A DNA stretch of 64,000 nucleotides, from NCBI RefSeq assembly GCF_013141715.1, contig NZ_WHOA01000249.1, positions 23,209 to 87,208 of the forward strand, written 5' to 3'. The notes below the pieces were generated by a model. The model worked only from the letters and a program-made list of their open reading frames with translations, did not search any database and had not been told where the DNA came from. Positions 42,015 to 51,346 of this stretch are shown in pieces. The position numbers were made by a program, and so were the translations under genes. This DNA comes from Paenibacillus phytorum (GTDB taxonomy: Bacteria > Bacillota > Bacilli > Paenibacillales > NBRC-103111). Numbering within the stretch: position 1 is the stretch's first letter; every line of letters starts with the position of its first letter.

Positions 42015-43886
42015 TTGGCTCACTCTCATCCAGTAAAAAAATACAGCGGTTTGATGGATTGGCTCACTACAGTCGATCACAAGAAAATCGGTATCCTGTA
42101 CTTAATAGCGGGCGGCTTCTTCTTCCTCGTAGGAGGACTTGAAGCCATCTTGATCCGGATTCAACTTGCTTATCCCGATCAACACATTTTTATCGGTGAT
42201 TCATTTAACCAATTAACGACGATGCACGGAACAACGATGATTTTCTTTGCGGCTATGCCGGTTATCTTCGCATTCATGAATGCCATCGTTCCTCTACAAA
42301 TTGGTGCAAGGGACGTTGCGTTCCCTTTCGTTAACTCACTTGGTCTCTGGTTGTTCATCGCAGGTGGCGTACTGATGAACACTAGTTGGTTCCTAGGCGG
42401 GGCACCTGATGGCGGTTGGACGGGGTATGCACCACTGTCCTCGATAACAGACAGTGCTTTGGGACAAACAATAGAAAACAACCTGCAAGGTATGGACTTC
42501 TATGTAATTGGATTACAAATTGCCGGTATTGGTACACTAATCGGGGGGATTAACTTCCTCGTTACCATTATCAACATGCGTGCACCAGGTCTTACGTATA
42601 TGCGTATGCCAATGTTCACATGGTCTGCTTTCATTACTTCCGGTTTGATCGTGCTTGCCTTCCCGGCATTTACGGTTGCCCTTGTTGAACTTATGTTTGA
42701 CCGTGTCTTCGGCGGTGCATTCTTCGATGCAGCCAGAGGCGGTAACAACGTACTATGGGAGCATTTATTCTGGATTTTCGGGCATCCCGAAGTTTACATC
42801 TTGATTCTTCCTGCTTTCGGTATCATTTCTGAGATCGTTTCAACTTTCTCGAAGAAACGTCTTTTCGGATACAGCTCCATGGTATTTGCAACAGTTTTGA
42901 TTGGTTTCCTAGGCTTCATGGTTTGGGTTCACCATATGTTTACAGCTGGTTTAGGTCCAGTGGCCAATTCCATCTTCGCGATTGCTACTATGGCTATTGC
43001 AGTTCCAACTGGCGTGAAAATCTTTAACTGGTTATTCACACTTTGGGGCGGGCAAATTCGCTTCACAACAGCGAATATATTCGCAACAGCTTTTATCCCA
43101 ACATTCGTAATGGGTGGAACAACGGGGGTTATGCTTGCGATTCCAGCAGCAGACTTCCAGTATCATGATACGTATTTCGTTGTCGCACACTTTCACTACG
43201 TTATCGTTGGTGGTCTAGTGCTTGGTTTGTTCGCGGGTCTTTACTACTGGTGGCCAAAAATGTTTGGACGTATGTTAAACGAAGGAATGGGTAAACTGCA
43301 TTTCTGGTTGTTCTTCATTGGCTTCCATTTAACATTCTTCCCTCAGCATTTCTTGGGACTTATGGGAATGCCGCGTCGTGTCTTTACGTACCAACCCGGA
43401 CATGATCTCGAAGTAGGTAACTTGGTTTCAACCGTAGGGGCATTCTTGATGGGTATCGGTACATTAGTATTCATAATCAACATTATTACAACTGCAAGAA
43501 AACCAATTACGGCTCCCGCAGATCCTTGGGACGGTCGTACATTGGAGTGGGCGATTCCTTCTCCTGCACCTGAATATAACTTCAAACAAACGCCGCTTGT
43601 TCGCGGATTAGATGCACTTTGGAAAGAAAAAATGGCTGGTAATAAAGAGATGACTCCGGCAGAACCTGTAGGTTCGATTCATATGCCTTCAGCATCCATT
43701 TTACCGCTTGTTATGTCCGTTGGTTTGTTCATTGCAGGATTTGGTTTTATGTACAAAAACCATTATTTAGCTGCCGCGGGTATGATTGTTACATTTATTG
43801 CAATGTTCTTGCGTTCCGTATATGACGATCATGGTTGGCATATTGAAAAGGAAGAGCTTGAAGATGACAAGGGGGTAAAGGCATGA
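42015..43886 (+). CDS. ctaD: Cytochrome c oxidase subunit I
   Basis: This 623-aa catalytic subunit has twelve or more membrane helices and carries haem a, haem a3 and CuB. Recognisable sites are TMHGTTMIFF (low-spin haem His), WIFGHPEVYILILPAFG (CuB His and the cross-linked Tyr), WVHHMFTAG (CuB His pair) and HDTYFVVAHFHYV (haem a3 and haem a His). It starts with TTG after AAAGGAGG. Its stop overlaps ctaE by four bases. It reduces O2 to water and pumps protons. Confidence 0.98.
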   Translation: MAHSHPVKKYSGLMDWLTTVDHKKIGILYLIAGGFFFLVGGLEAILIRIQLAYPDQHIFIGDSFNQLTTMHGTTMIFFAAMPVIFAFMNAIVPLQIGARDVAFPFVNSLGLWLFIAGGVLMNTSWFLGGAPDGGWTGYAPLSSITDSALGQTIENNLQGMDFYVIGLQIAGIGTLIGGINFLVTIINMRAPGLTYMRMPMFTWSAFITSGLIVLAFPAFTVALVELMFDRVFGGAFFDAARGGNNVLWEHLFWIFGHPEVYILILPAFGIISEIVSTFSKKRLFGYSSMVFATVLIGFLGFMVWVHHMFTAGLGPVANSIFAIATMAIAVPTGVKIFNWLFTLWGGQIRFTTANIFATAFIPTFVMGGTTGVMLAIPAADFQYHDTYFVVAHFHYVIVGGLVLGLFAGLYYWWPKMFGRMLNEGMGKLHFWLFFIGFHLTFFPQHFLGLMGMPRRVFTYQPGHDLEVGNLVSTVGAFLMGIGTLVFIINIITTARKPITAPADPWDGRTLEWAIPSPAPEYNFKQTPLVRGLDALWKEKMAGNKEMTPAEPVGSIHMPSASILPLVMSVGLFIAGFGFMYKNHYLAAAGMIVTFIAMFLRSVYDDHGWHIEKEELEDDKGVKA

Positions 43887-44497
43887 GTACTCATCATACG
43901 GGCGCACTGCCTGCTAATCCGGAAACGGCTACCCTCGAAGGGAAAAATAAAGTTCTCGGATTTTGGTTGTTCCTCGGTGCCGAGGTTGTGTTGTTCGGTT
44001 GTTTATTCGCAACCTACATCGCGCTTCGGAACTCTGTTCCAGACGGTCCTACAGCGGATGAACTTTTCAAGCTCAAAACAGTAGGCTGGTCTACGTTCAT
44101 CCTCTTAACAAGTAGCTTAACGAGTGTATTCGCGATCATGGCGATGCACAAACAAAAGCTTGGACAATTGTTGTTTTGGCTTGCAATTACTGTATTGTTT
44201 GGTCTTTCGTTCTTGGGAATGGAGATTTACGAGTTCGTTGAATATGTGCACGAAGGTCACAAGTTCACAACAAGTGCTTTCTCAACCTCATTTTATACCT
44301 TAGTCGGGTTCCATGGAGCTCACGTAGCGTTCGGTGTTTGCTGGATTACACTGTTGATTTTGCAAGGACTCAAAAAAGGTCTTACGGTTGTTACAGCGCC
44401 TAAGTTTTATGTAGCAGCCTTGTATTGGCACTTTATTGACTTAGTCTGGGTATTTATCTTCACAGTCGTTTATCTGATGGGGAAGGTGGGTCACTAA
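43883..44497 (+). CDS. ctaE: Cytochrome c oxidase subunit III
   Basis: This 204-aa membrane protein has five helices and the family stretches GFWLFLGAEVVLFGCLFATYI and TLVGFHGAHVAFGVCWI, plus the C-terminal ALYWHFIDLVWVFIFTVVYL. It is coupled to ctaD by an ATGA overlap and ends 1 bp before ctaF. Confidence 0.97.
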   Translation: MSTHHTGALPANPETATLEGKNKVLGFWLFLGAEVVLFGCLFATYIALRNSVPDGPTADELFKLKTVGWSTFILLTSSLTSVFAIMAMHKQKLGQLLFWLAITVLFGLSFLGMEIYEFVEYVHEGHKFTTSAFSTSFYTLVGFHGAHVAFGVCWITLLILQGLKKGLTVVTAPKFYVAALYWHFIDLVWVFIFTVVYLMGKVGH

Positions 44498-44498
44498 G

Positions 44499-44816
44499 AT
44501 GAGCAGCAATTCTCATGATACACACGCACCTAGCAAACGAGTTAAGCATGAATCACCATTGAACCACTACTTGTCATACATTATCTCGATTCTTCTCACG
44601 ATGTTGGCATTCGCAGTCGTTCTTTACGGAGACTTAGATCGTTCCTTTATTTTAATCTTCATCGTAACTTTGGCGCTTGTGCAAGCTGTCGTCCAGCTTC
44701 TGTTCTGGATGCATGCCAAAGAAAGAGGACACTTATTCCCGCTCATTTTCCTCGGGGCAGGAGCGTTTGTAGCTCTAACAGGAGTTATTACAGCGGTATA
44801 TTGGATGTGGTGGTAA
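44499..44816 (+). CDS. ctaF: Cytochrome c oxidase subunit IV (CtaF)
   Basis: This 105-aa small subunit has three hydrophobic segments (YIISILLTMLAFAVVLYG, FILIFIVTLALVQAVVQLLFWMH and FLGAGAFVALTGVITAVYWMWW), typical of prokaryotic subunit IV. It is the last gene before a terminator. Confidence 0.95.
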   Translation: MSSNSHDTHAPSKRVKHESPLNHYLSYIISILLTMLAFAVVLYGDLDRSFILIFIVTLALVQAVVQLLFWMHAKERGHLFPLIFLGAGAFVALTGVITAVYWMWW

Positions 44817-44827
44817 GAAAGCAGGAA

Positions 44828-44867
44828 GAGGCAACTTTGTCTAGACAAAGTGCCTCCTCTTTTTTTA
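44828..44867 (+). terminator. Terminator after ctaF
   Basis: GAGGC-ACTTTGTC pairs with GACAAAGT-GCCTC, followed by a run of eight T (44860-44867). It separates ctaCDEF from ctaG, probably allowing partial read-through. Confidence 0.9.
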
Positions 44868-44891
44868 GTTGAAAGGAGATAGAAATTAGCT

Positions 44892-45749
44892 ATGAGCCAA
44901 ATTGGTGGATTTTTCGATTTGTGGAATCCTGTTATTCTGTTGGTGGTCGTCGTTGTCGGATATGTCTATAGTCGATTTGTCGCTAAGGGGAATGGGAATT
45001 TCGCAGATGCCGAGCCAGTTACGGGTAAGCAGAAGCTATATTTCTATACGGGGCTTGCCCTATTCTACATTGGACAAGGGAGTCCGATTAACTACATCGG
45101 TCATCATTACTTGTTTAGTGTGCATATGCTGCAGCAAACAATTCTTTATTTAATTGTTCCTATATTTATATGGCTAGGTACGCCTGCTTGGGTGCTCCGT
45201 CTTTTTATGCAAAATCGAGTCTTCCGCGGCATATTTTCATTTTTCACACGTCCGCTGATCGCGCTGTTTTTGTTTAACATGCTCTTCTCCATCTATCACA
45301 TGCCTTTAATTATGGACGGTTTGATGAAGAATGATGTGTTACTTTTAAGTTATCATACGGTGCTTCTGATTACTGCGTTCATGATGTGGTTCCCTGTATT
45401 TTGTCCACTTCCGGAGCTGAATAGCCTGAATGACCTGAAGAAATTGGCCTATATTTTTGGCAATGGTATGTTGTTGACACCTGCCTGCGCGCTTATAATA
45501 TTTGCTGATTCAATCATTTATGATATGTATTCGAACGTTACTGTGCCTTTCACTCATTTGTCTCCGCTCGATGATCAACAGCTCGGCGGTGTTCTTATGA
45601 AAATCATTCAAGAAGTCGTATATGGCACTACACTTGCCTATATTTTCTTCAGATGGTACCGTAGAGAGCGTAAGGAAGATGACGATATGGATCTTCTTGA
45701 GACACAAGAGAGCTTGAATAACCAAGGCGGGAATTGGAATCGCGCTTAG
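44892..45749 (+). CDS. ctaG: Cytochrome c oxidase assembly factor CtaG (caa3_CtaG family)
   Basis: This 285-aa polytopic membrane protein has about seven hydrophobic segments. Family text includes LYFYTGLALFYIGQGSPINYIGHHYLFSVHMLQQTILYLIVPI (in parts), LFNMLFSIYHMPLIMDG, VLLITAFMMWFPVFCPLPELN and QQLGGVLMKI. In Bacillus this type of CtaG is needed for formation of active caa3 oxidase, likely CuB insertion. ATG follows GAAAGGAG. It follows ctaCDEF and precedes the DUF420 gene. Confidence 0.94.
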   Translation: MSQIGGFFDLWNPVILLVVVVVGYVYSRFVAKGNGNFADAEPVTGKQKLYFYTGLALFYIGQGSPINYIGHHYLFSVHMLQQTILYLIVPIFIWLGTPAWVLRLFMQNRVFRGIFSFFTRPLIALFLFNMLFSIYHMPLIMDGLMKNDVLLLSYHTVLLITAFMMWFPVFCPLPELNSLNDLKKLAYIFGNGMLLTPACALIIFADSIIYDMYSNVTVPFTHLSPLDDQQLGGVLMKIIQEVVYGTTLAYIFFRWYRRERKEDDDMDLLETQESLNNQGGNWNRA

Positions 45750-45758
45750 AAAGGATTT

Positions 45759-46220
45759 ATGGAGATGCACATTTTACCAACTATTTCTACGATGTTTATC
45801 GTTATCAGTGCCATATTTGTTGGTTTCGGCTGGTATCATATTGTAAAAGGGAATCGGGAAACGCATCAAAAGCTGATGGTTCTTGGAGCAATCTTCGCAC
45901 TAGCGTTTTTCATCATCTACATGTCCCGTACCTTGTTTGAAGGAAACACGGCATTTGGCGGACCGGAGAGTCTGAAGCTGCCGTATCACTTATTCTTGTT
46001 CTTCCATATAACGCTGGCAACGGTGGGTGGAGTGCTGGGTCTAATCACATTATGGTTTGCTTACAAAAACAAATTTCTAAAACATAAAAAAATCGGACGA
46101 GTCGCCGCGATTGTATGGTTGCTTACCGCGCCTACAGGCGTTATGGTGTATGTTCTGCTGTATTTGATGTATCCAGGTGGAACAACGAAGCCAGTTATTG
46201 ATGCGATTTTTGGCTTGTAA
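45759..46220 (+). CDS. DUF420 membrane protein (CtaM/YozB-like oxidase assembly factor)
   Basis: This 153-aa protein has four predicted membrane helices: ILPTISTMFIVISAIFVGFGWY, LMVLGAIFALAFFIIYMSR, LFLFFHITLATVGGVLGLITL and VAAIVWLLTAPTGVMVYVLLYLMYP. DUF420 proteins include YozB and the staphylococcal oxidase-maturation factor CtaM; the place directly after ctaG supports an assembly role for the oxidase. Two starts, ATG 45759 and ATG 45765, are both possible. Confidence 0.88.
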   Translation: MEMHILPTISTMFIVISAIFVGFGWYHIVKGNRETHQKLMVLGAIFALAFFIIYMSRTLFEGNTAFGGPESLKLPYHLFLFFHITLATVGGVLGLITLWFAYKNKFLKHKKIGRVAAIVWLLTAPTGVMVYVLLYLMYPGGTTKPVIDAIFGL

Positions 46221-46225
46221 GGAGA

Positions 46226-46267
46226 AGCTGAATGTGTGAGTTATGCTCACAACATTCGGCTTTTTTT
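46226..46267 (+). terminator. Terminator after the DUF420 gene
   Basis: AGCTGAATGT-GTGAG pairs with CTCAC-AACATTCGGCT, followed by TTTTTTT. Confidence 0.92.
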
Positions 46268-46345
46268 GTCCCGTTTTTTTCCAAATATTATGGTAAACTA
46301 ATTCATGTACAAATAAACACGTTATCTAAGGAAGGTGGTTAAAAG

Positions 46346-47251
46346 GTGACATATCCTTTGATCGTTGATCATGTTACGAAGCAATACGGGGAGAAAACGG
46401 CAGTGAATGACATCCAGCTTCGTGTAAAGCAGGGAGAGATATATGGGTTACTTGGGGCTAATGGAGCTGGGAAGACAACGACGATGCGGATGGTATTAGG
46501 ACTCATTTATCCGGATCATGGAAGCATAAAGTGGAAGGGTCAAGGCTATCGGGAAGAGCTGAGACAGCTGATGGGCTATTTGCCAGAAGAACGAGGTTTG
46601 TATCCGAAGGTCAAAGTTAGCGATCAGATCATCTATTTAGCGGAGCTGCGTGGTCTTTCCCGTAAACAAGCTGATGCCAGTCTGAAGATGTGGTTGGAGC
46701 GATTTGACGTCCCCGAATACTACAACAAGAAGGTGGAGGAGCTATCCAAGGGAAACCAGCAGAAGATCCAATTCATCGCTGCGGTCATACATAACCCGGA
46801 AATACTAATTCTGGATGAAGCCTTTAGTGGACTAGATCCAGTGAATGTAGAGCTGCTGAAAACAACAGTGAAAAGCTTACGCGACGAGGGAAAGACGATT
46901 CTCTTTTCCAGTCATCGGATGGATCATGTGGAGGAGCTGTGCGAGCATATTTGCATTCTGCATCGTTCCAATACGCTTGTGCAAGGCAGCTTGAAAGATA
47001 TCAAAGCAACGTTTCCTAAAGAGAGAATCATACTCGAGACCGAGAATCCGATTGAAGGTTTGGAGAAGCTCCAAGGCATTACTGGGGTAGAAAAGCATCT
47101 GACCGGGTATGAGATACGCATTAATGATGCTGCGGCGTCGCAGCATATTCTCAGACATGCTATGGGGCAGTCAAACGTATATCGGTTTCAGTTGATGGAG
47201 CCAACGTTAAATGAAATCTTTATTCAGAAGGTGGGGAGCGCACATGAATAG
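46346..47251 (+). CDS. ABC transporter ATP-binding protein (NatA type)
   Basis: This 301-aa ATPase has Walker A GANGAGKTT, Q-loop, signature LSKGNQQK, Walker B ILILDEAFSGLD and the switch His in ILFSSHRMD, with a ~80-residue C-terminal extension as in DrrA/NatA-type exporters. It begins with GTG after AAGGAAGGTGG. It overlaps the permease gene by eight bases. NatAB in Bacillus exports Na+; related pairs export drugs or peptides, so the substrate stays open. Confidence 0.9.
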   Translation: MTYPLIVDHVTKQYGEKTAVNDIQLRVKQGEIYGLLGANGAGKTTTMRMVLGLIYPDHGSIKWKGQGYREELRQLMGYLPEERGLYPKVKVSDQIIYLAELRGLSRKQADASLKMWLERFDVPEYYNKKVEELSKGNQQKIQFIAAVIHNPEILILDEAFSGLDPVNVELLKTTVKSLRDEGKTILFSSHRMDHVEELCEHICILHRSNTLVQGSLKDIKATFPKERIILETENPIEGLEKLQGITGVEKHLTGYEIRINDAAASQHILRHAMGQSNVYRFQLMEPTLNEIFIQKVGSAHE

Positions 47252-48530
47252 GATCATGACCGTTATTCAATTCACTTTCATGACCCGTTTTCGATCCAAA
47301 TCGTTTCGTGTGATGAGTGTGATTCTGATTTTGCTATTATCCATTATGATTCATTTACCTGCACTCATTGATAAACTTTCCTCCCATGAAGCGACGAAGA
47401 TAGGTGTCTTTGGAGGCAAACAAATGGAGCTTGCTGGTAAGCTAACGGCATTTTATAATAATCAACCGAGTCCGGATATTGTCATTATTCCACTTCCGGA
47501 TGCGGGTAGTGCTGCAGCGAATGAAGCTTTAGGTAAGCAGCAGATCGCTGATAAGAAGATCAAGGGCTATTTGGAATTTACAGATGCCGTTGCAGCCGGT
47601 TTTCCGAAAATGGTGTATAAATCCGAAGGCACGATGGAATTTTCGTTAAAAGGCAAGCTTCAGACAGCTCTTCAGCTTATTAAAACTGACGCGGCCTTAC
47701 AAGGAGCAGGTCTCGCGGCCGAACAAAAGGCTAATATTCAAGCGCCAGTTTCCTTAGAGACTGTGCAAATCTCAACTAATGACAAGGCTGCGTCTGGCAA
47801 AACGGAATCGCAAATGGTGATGTCCTACGCGCTCGTATACGTGATGCTGTTCATGCTTTACATGGGTGTTATCGGCTTTGGGAACATGGTCGCGATGGAA
47901 ATCACAGCAGAGAAGAGCTCGCGCGTGATGGAGCTTCTTATCACCAGTGTATCGCCGCTTAAGCAAATGTTTGGCAAAATCATCGGGATTTGTCTACTCG
48001 CTTTATCGCAAATAGCACTGACGATTGTGGTGGGTGCAATCAATTTAAGCTTTTCTGGCAGCAGCAAACTAATTTCGGAGCTGCACCTTAACTGGTCCGA
48101 TTTACAAATATCACTTATCGTATATTTCTTAATCTTCTACCTGTTAGGGTTCTTCATCTATGCAACGGTTTTTGCGGCTGTAGGTTCACTTGTGAGCCGT
48201 ACAGAGGAGGTTGGGCAGGCGATCATGCCGGTAACCCTGCTCATCGTGGCAGCTTTCATGATTGCCATGTTTGGACTAAATAACCCGAATGCCGGATTCG
48301 TTGTTACGATGTCATTCATACCGTTCTTCTCGCCACTTATTATGTTCCTGCGCATAGGTATGAGTAGTCCGCCTATTTGGCAAATATGGCTCTCCATCGC
48401 CATTCAATTGGCATCTATCGGTGCTATGGCTTGGCTTGCTGCTAAGATCTATCGCACAGGCGTGTTGATGTATGGTAAGCGCCCTTCGTGGAGAGAGCTA
48501 CGTAAGGCGATGCGGGCTTATAAGGTGTAG
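47244..48530 (+). CDS. ABC-2 type transporter permease (NatB type)
   Basis: This 428-aa membrane protein has one N-terminal helix (MSVILILLLSIMIHLPALI), a large extracytoplasmic domain (residues about 45-200) and five or six helices towards the C-terminus, the ABC2_membrane_3/NatB layout. The helix block after residue 200 includes VMSYALVYVMLFMLYMGVIGFGNMVAMEITAEKSSRVMELLITS as recognisable family text. I chose ATG 47244, preceded by GGTGGGGAG; ATG 47211 lies inside the ATPase gene without a ribosome site. Confidence 0.9.
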   Translation: MNRIMTVIQFTFMTRFRSKSFRVMSVILILLLSIMIHLPALIDKLSSHEATKIGVFGGKQMELAGKLTAFYNNQPSPDIVIIPLPDAGSAAANEALGKQQIADKKIKGYLEFTDAVAAGFPKMVYKSEGTMEFSLKGKLQTALQLIKTDAALQGAGLAAEQKANIQAPVSLETVQISTNDKAASGKTESQMVMSYALVYVMLFMLYMGVIGFGNMVAMEITAEKSSRVMELLITSVSPLKQMFGKIIGICLLALSQIALTIVVGAINLSFSGSSKLISELHLNWSDLQISLIVYFLIFYLLGFFIYATVFAAVGSLVSRTEEVGQAIMPVTLLIVAAFMIAMFGLNNPNAGFVVTMSFIPFFSPLIMFLRIGMSSPPIWQIWLSIAIQLASIGAMAWLAAKIYRTGVLMYGKRPSWRELRKAMRAYKV

Positions 48531-48563
48531 AGAGATATCGTCTGCAGCCCCCCAGTATGAAAC

Positions 48564-48593
48564 GAGATCAACCAGAATGATCTAGTTGATCTC
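48564..48593. terminator. Hairpin between convergent NatB and kinase genes
   Basis: GAGATCAAC (48564-48572) pairs perfectly with GTTGATCTC (48585-48593). There is no strong T-run on either side, so it may be a weak bidirectional terminator. Confidence 0.5.
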
Positions 48594-48617
48594 ATCATAC
48601 GACGCTAATACGACGCT

Positions 48618-50105
48618 TTAATGCGTAATAGGAAGACTTATCTCTATCGTTGTCCCTTTATTTTCCTCACTGAACACGGCGATTTCCCCATTGTGATTTT
48701 CTATAATTCTTTTACTGACCATGAAACCGAGTCCGGTTCCCGTTTCTTTTGTTGTGTAGAAGGGTTCTCCTAATTTAGAAAGAATGTGTTCGGGAATTCC
48801 ACACCCTTGATCAATAAAGCGAAGCAAGATATGATTTGGATTTTCATTTTTACTTTTTAATTGAATAACGATATTTCCGCCTTTTGGCATAGCTTCGATA
48901 GAGTTTTTAATAAAGTTAATACACACTTGTTTCAGTTGATTTTCATCACACAGAATAAGGGGAATCTCCGGATCAAACTCCGTGATGATTTGAACATTGT
49001 TGATAATGGCATGCGTATCCAATAGGGTGGTCACTTGAGCTAGGAGCTTCCGAATGTCTTTACGTTCCGTTTGAAAGATTTGAGGCTTTGCAAGAATTAA
49101 TAGTTCACTTAGAATCATTTCAATTCGTTCGATTTCGGAGGCCATGATGTCTAAATACATTTTTTTCTCGACGATGCCAGATTTCATGAGTTGAACGAAT
49201 CCTTTAATTGCAGTGATTGGATTGCGAATTTCATGAGCAATTCCTGCCGCTAATTGACCCGCAATGGATAACTTTTCTGACCTAATCATTAGCTCTTCCG
49301 CTTGCTTTTTGTCAGTGATATCCCTTAGGATCAGAGCCCAACCATTAATATGTCCATTCTCACCCCGCATAGCGAAGCTCGAAATCATAACCGTAAGAAT
49401 AACGCCATCTTTTCTTTTTCTAATGGTTTCATGTCCTTCGAAGGCCTCAATCGATTTAATTCTAGCCAAATTATGAATGGCCTCTGGTTTGAGTTCAATT
49501 GGAATGTTAGGTAAATCAAGTAGATGGAGTCCAACAATTTGTGACTCCGTCCATCCATACGTTTTTTCAAAGGCATGATTGAATCTTACTACTTTTTCTT
49601 CTAAATTAAGGATAAGAATCGGATCCACATTTCGATCAATAAAGGACTCAAGCTGGTCTTTCGCTGCTTTCAGTTCTTGCTCCGCACGTTTTCTTTCACT
49701 AATATCTCTTCCCACAGCTAATACTTTAACAATTTGCCTGTCATCATTACGTATGATTTTTGCCGTTGTTTCAAACCAGACATAGTGTCCTTGTTTATGA
49801 CGAACTCGGCTAGTAAAAGTATCGACATCTGATTTTTGCAGAATATTTTCATCGATAAAGGAAGCGACGTCATCCGGGTGCCAGAAGTCGATTGCGACTT
49901 TGCCCACATATTCATCAGGCTCATATCCAAGTGAAGTCTTAATGGCAGGGGAAACATAACGAACTACGCCATCAGGCGTTGCAAACGTAATAATATCCTG
50001 CGCATTCTCTGAAATCCAACCTTTTCCACAATTCTTTTCGGTATGTGATATCACTAGCAAGTCCGTAGACACCAATGACTTGCCGATTGACAAGGATCGG
50101 GACAT
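48618..50105 (-). CDS. 3' part of a frameshifted multi-PAS histidine kinase: PAS domains and kinase core
   Basis: This open frame of 495 codons encodes two PAS/PAC domains and an intact sporulation-type kinase core: H-box AAGIAHEIRNPITAIKGFVQL, N-box NFIKNSIEAMPKGG, G1 FIDQGCGIP and G2 TGTGLGFMVSKRII. The first ~30 codons (MSRSLSIGKSLVSTD...) do not resemble a protein start. The sensible sequence joins at GWISENAQDIITFATPDG after a frameshift, so the ATG at 50105 is probably not a natural start. The frame is the same as that of the 5' part 50109-51194. If functional, it would feed phosphate to a Spo0F/Spo0A-type relay (inference). Confidence 0.8.
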   Translation of the reverse strand: MSRSLSIGKSLVSTDLLVISHTEKNCGKGWISENAQDIITFATPDGVVRYVSPAIKTSLGYEPDEYVGKVAIDFWHPDDVASFIDENILQKSDVDTFTSRVRHKQGHYVWFETTAKIIRNDDRQIVKVLAVGRDISERKRAEQELKAAKDQLESFIDRNVDPILILNLEEKVVRFNHAFEKTYGWTESQIVGLHLLDLPNIPIELKPEAIHNLARIKSIEAFEGHETIRKRKDGVILTVMISSFAMRGENGHINGWALILRDITDKKQAEELMIRSEKLSIAGQLAAGIAHEIRNPITAIKGFVQLMKSGIVEKKMYLDIMASEIERIEMILSELLILAKPQIFQTERKDIRKLLAQVTTLLDTHAIINNVQIITEFDPEIPLILCDENQLKQVCINFIKNSIEAMPKGGNIVIQLKSKNENPNHILLRFIDQGCGIPEHILSKLGEPFYTTKETGTGLGFMVSKRIIENHNGEIAVFSEENKGTTIEISLPITH

Positions 50106-50162
50106 TGGTCACATCGAAGGTCGTATGTCTCCCTGTCTTTTTATACCTGACGCCTCGTATCG
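50015..50162 (-). pseudogene. Double frameshift zone inside the PAS kinase gene
   Basis: Between about 50160 and 50030 the conserved PAS/PAC sequence runs in a different minus-strand frame: RGVRYKKTGRHTTFDVTNVP, then ILVNRQVIGVYGLASDITYRKEL. Before and after it the good frame is the one used by the two flanking ORFs. This fits one base missing near 50157 and one extra base near 50020-50033, so the whole gene (48618-51194) would otherwise be a single ~857-codon kinase. It could be real decay or two sequencing errors. Confidence 0.85.
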
Positions 50163-51194
50163 TTGTGCAAAACCTTTTGTCGCTTGAATGAAATGATGCT
50201 CTACCTGTTCATGATCTGTTGGATCTACGACCGAACGAAAGTTTATCGGATTCTCTATCATTTCCTGTTTCGTATAACCCATCAGTTCTTCAAAAGATTG
50301 ATTAATAGAGGTGTAGTTACCCTCCAAATCCATAGAATAAATTAGATCCGGATGATAGTCGAAAAGGGATTTATAACGCTGCTCGTTGTCCTGCAAGTTA
50401 CGCTCTTTTTTGATTCGTTCGGTGATATCTCTGGAAACGACGATAATTTCTTTAAGCTCACCTGTTTCTGAATCAAGAAGGGAGCTGCTAGTTGACTCGG
50501 TCCATATATAACTCCCATCCTTTTTTCGTATTCGAACAATCCTGTTAGATTGCTTGTCTGTTTGAAGGATAGCTATATGATCCTGAATGGCTATTTGGAC
50601 ATCCTCAGGATGAAGGAATTCATAACCTGCTTTCCCGATCATTTCTTCAGGCGCATACCCAAGAACTTCATAACAAGAAGGAGAAGCGTAGAGATAGGTT
50701 CCGTCAGGGTTGTGCATAGTAATGAAATCAAATGCATGCTCCACAACGGATCGATAGCGCTGCTCTCTTTCTAATAAAAGGCGTTTTTTCTCCTGTATTT
50801 CATTATAAGCGACCTTTTGGTCGGTGATATTGATAACCTGCGATATGAAAAATTGGGGTTCACCAGCTTTATTTTTTACTAAGGAGACCGTTATTTGTAC
50901 CCATACAATCTCGCCCTGTTGCTTAATTAGGCGTTTTTCCATTTGGTATGACTCTCTCATACCCTCTATTAATTGGTCCCTATATGCAAGATCAAGGTTT
51001 AAGTCATCGGGATGTGTCATTTCTTGAACGGTCTTAAGGAGTAATTCTTCCTCAGACAAGCCTAGGATCGAGCAGACAGTTGAATTTGCTTTGAGTACGC
51101 TCCCATTAATTGCTACGAGAACCATACCAATCGGAGCATATTGAAAGGCCTGGAAAAATAAGGTTTGACTCTCAAGCTGGTGCTCAATTAGCAT
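50109..51194 (-). CDS. 5' part of a frameshifted multi-PAS histidine kinase: three PAS domains
   Basis: This 361-codon frame encodes PAS/PAC domains at about residues 10-130 (FQAFQYAPIGMVLVAINGSVLKANSTVCSILGLSEEELL), 140-265 (YRSVVEHAFDFITMHNPDGTYLYASPSCYEVLGYAPEEMIG) and 270-345 (YKSLFDYHPDLIYSMDLEGNYTSINQSFEELMGYT). No membrane segments, so it is a cytosolic sensor. The last ~12 codons (ASGIKRQGDIRPSM) are out of frame; the correct continuation lies in another frame. See the frameshift zone entry. The promoter region is 51195-51340. Confidence 0.8.
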   Translation of the reverse strand: MLIEHQLESQTLFFQAFQYAPIGMVLVAINGSVLKANSTVCSILGLSEEELLLKTVQEMTHPDDLNLDLAYRDQLIEGMRESYQMEKRLIKQQGEIVWVQITVSLVKNKAGEPQFFISQVINITDQKVAYNEIQEKKRLLLEREQRYRSVVEHAFDFITMHNPDGTYLYASPSCYEVLGYAPEEMIGKAGYEFLHPEDVQIAIQDHIAILQTDKQSNRIVRIRKKDGSYIWTESTSSSLLDSETGELKEIIVVSRDITERIKKERNLQDNEQRYKSLFDYHPDLIYSMDLEGNYTSINQSFEELMGYTKQEMIENPINFRSVVDPTDHEQVEHHFIQATKGFAQRYEASGIKRQGDIRPSM

Positions 51195-51346
51195 GTGGTA
51201 ATCCTCCCGTTATAACTCGATGTATGAATCTTCTATAGCGTAGATCTTTTCTCCTTCTCGCTTTTCAAATCAATTACCCAGTTGCTCTTTTTTCGGATTC
51301 GATGATACACTTAGACGCGAAATCAGATTGAGCGGGGGAGCGACTC

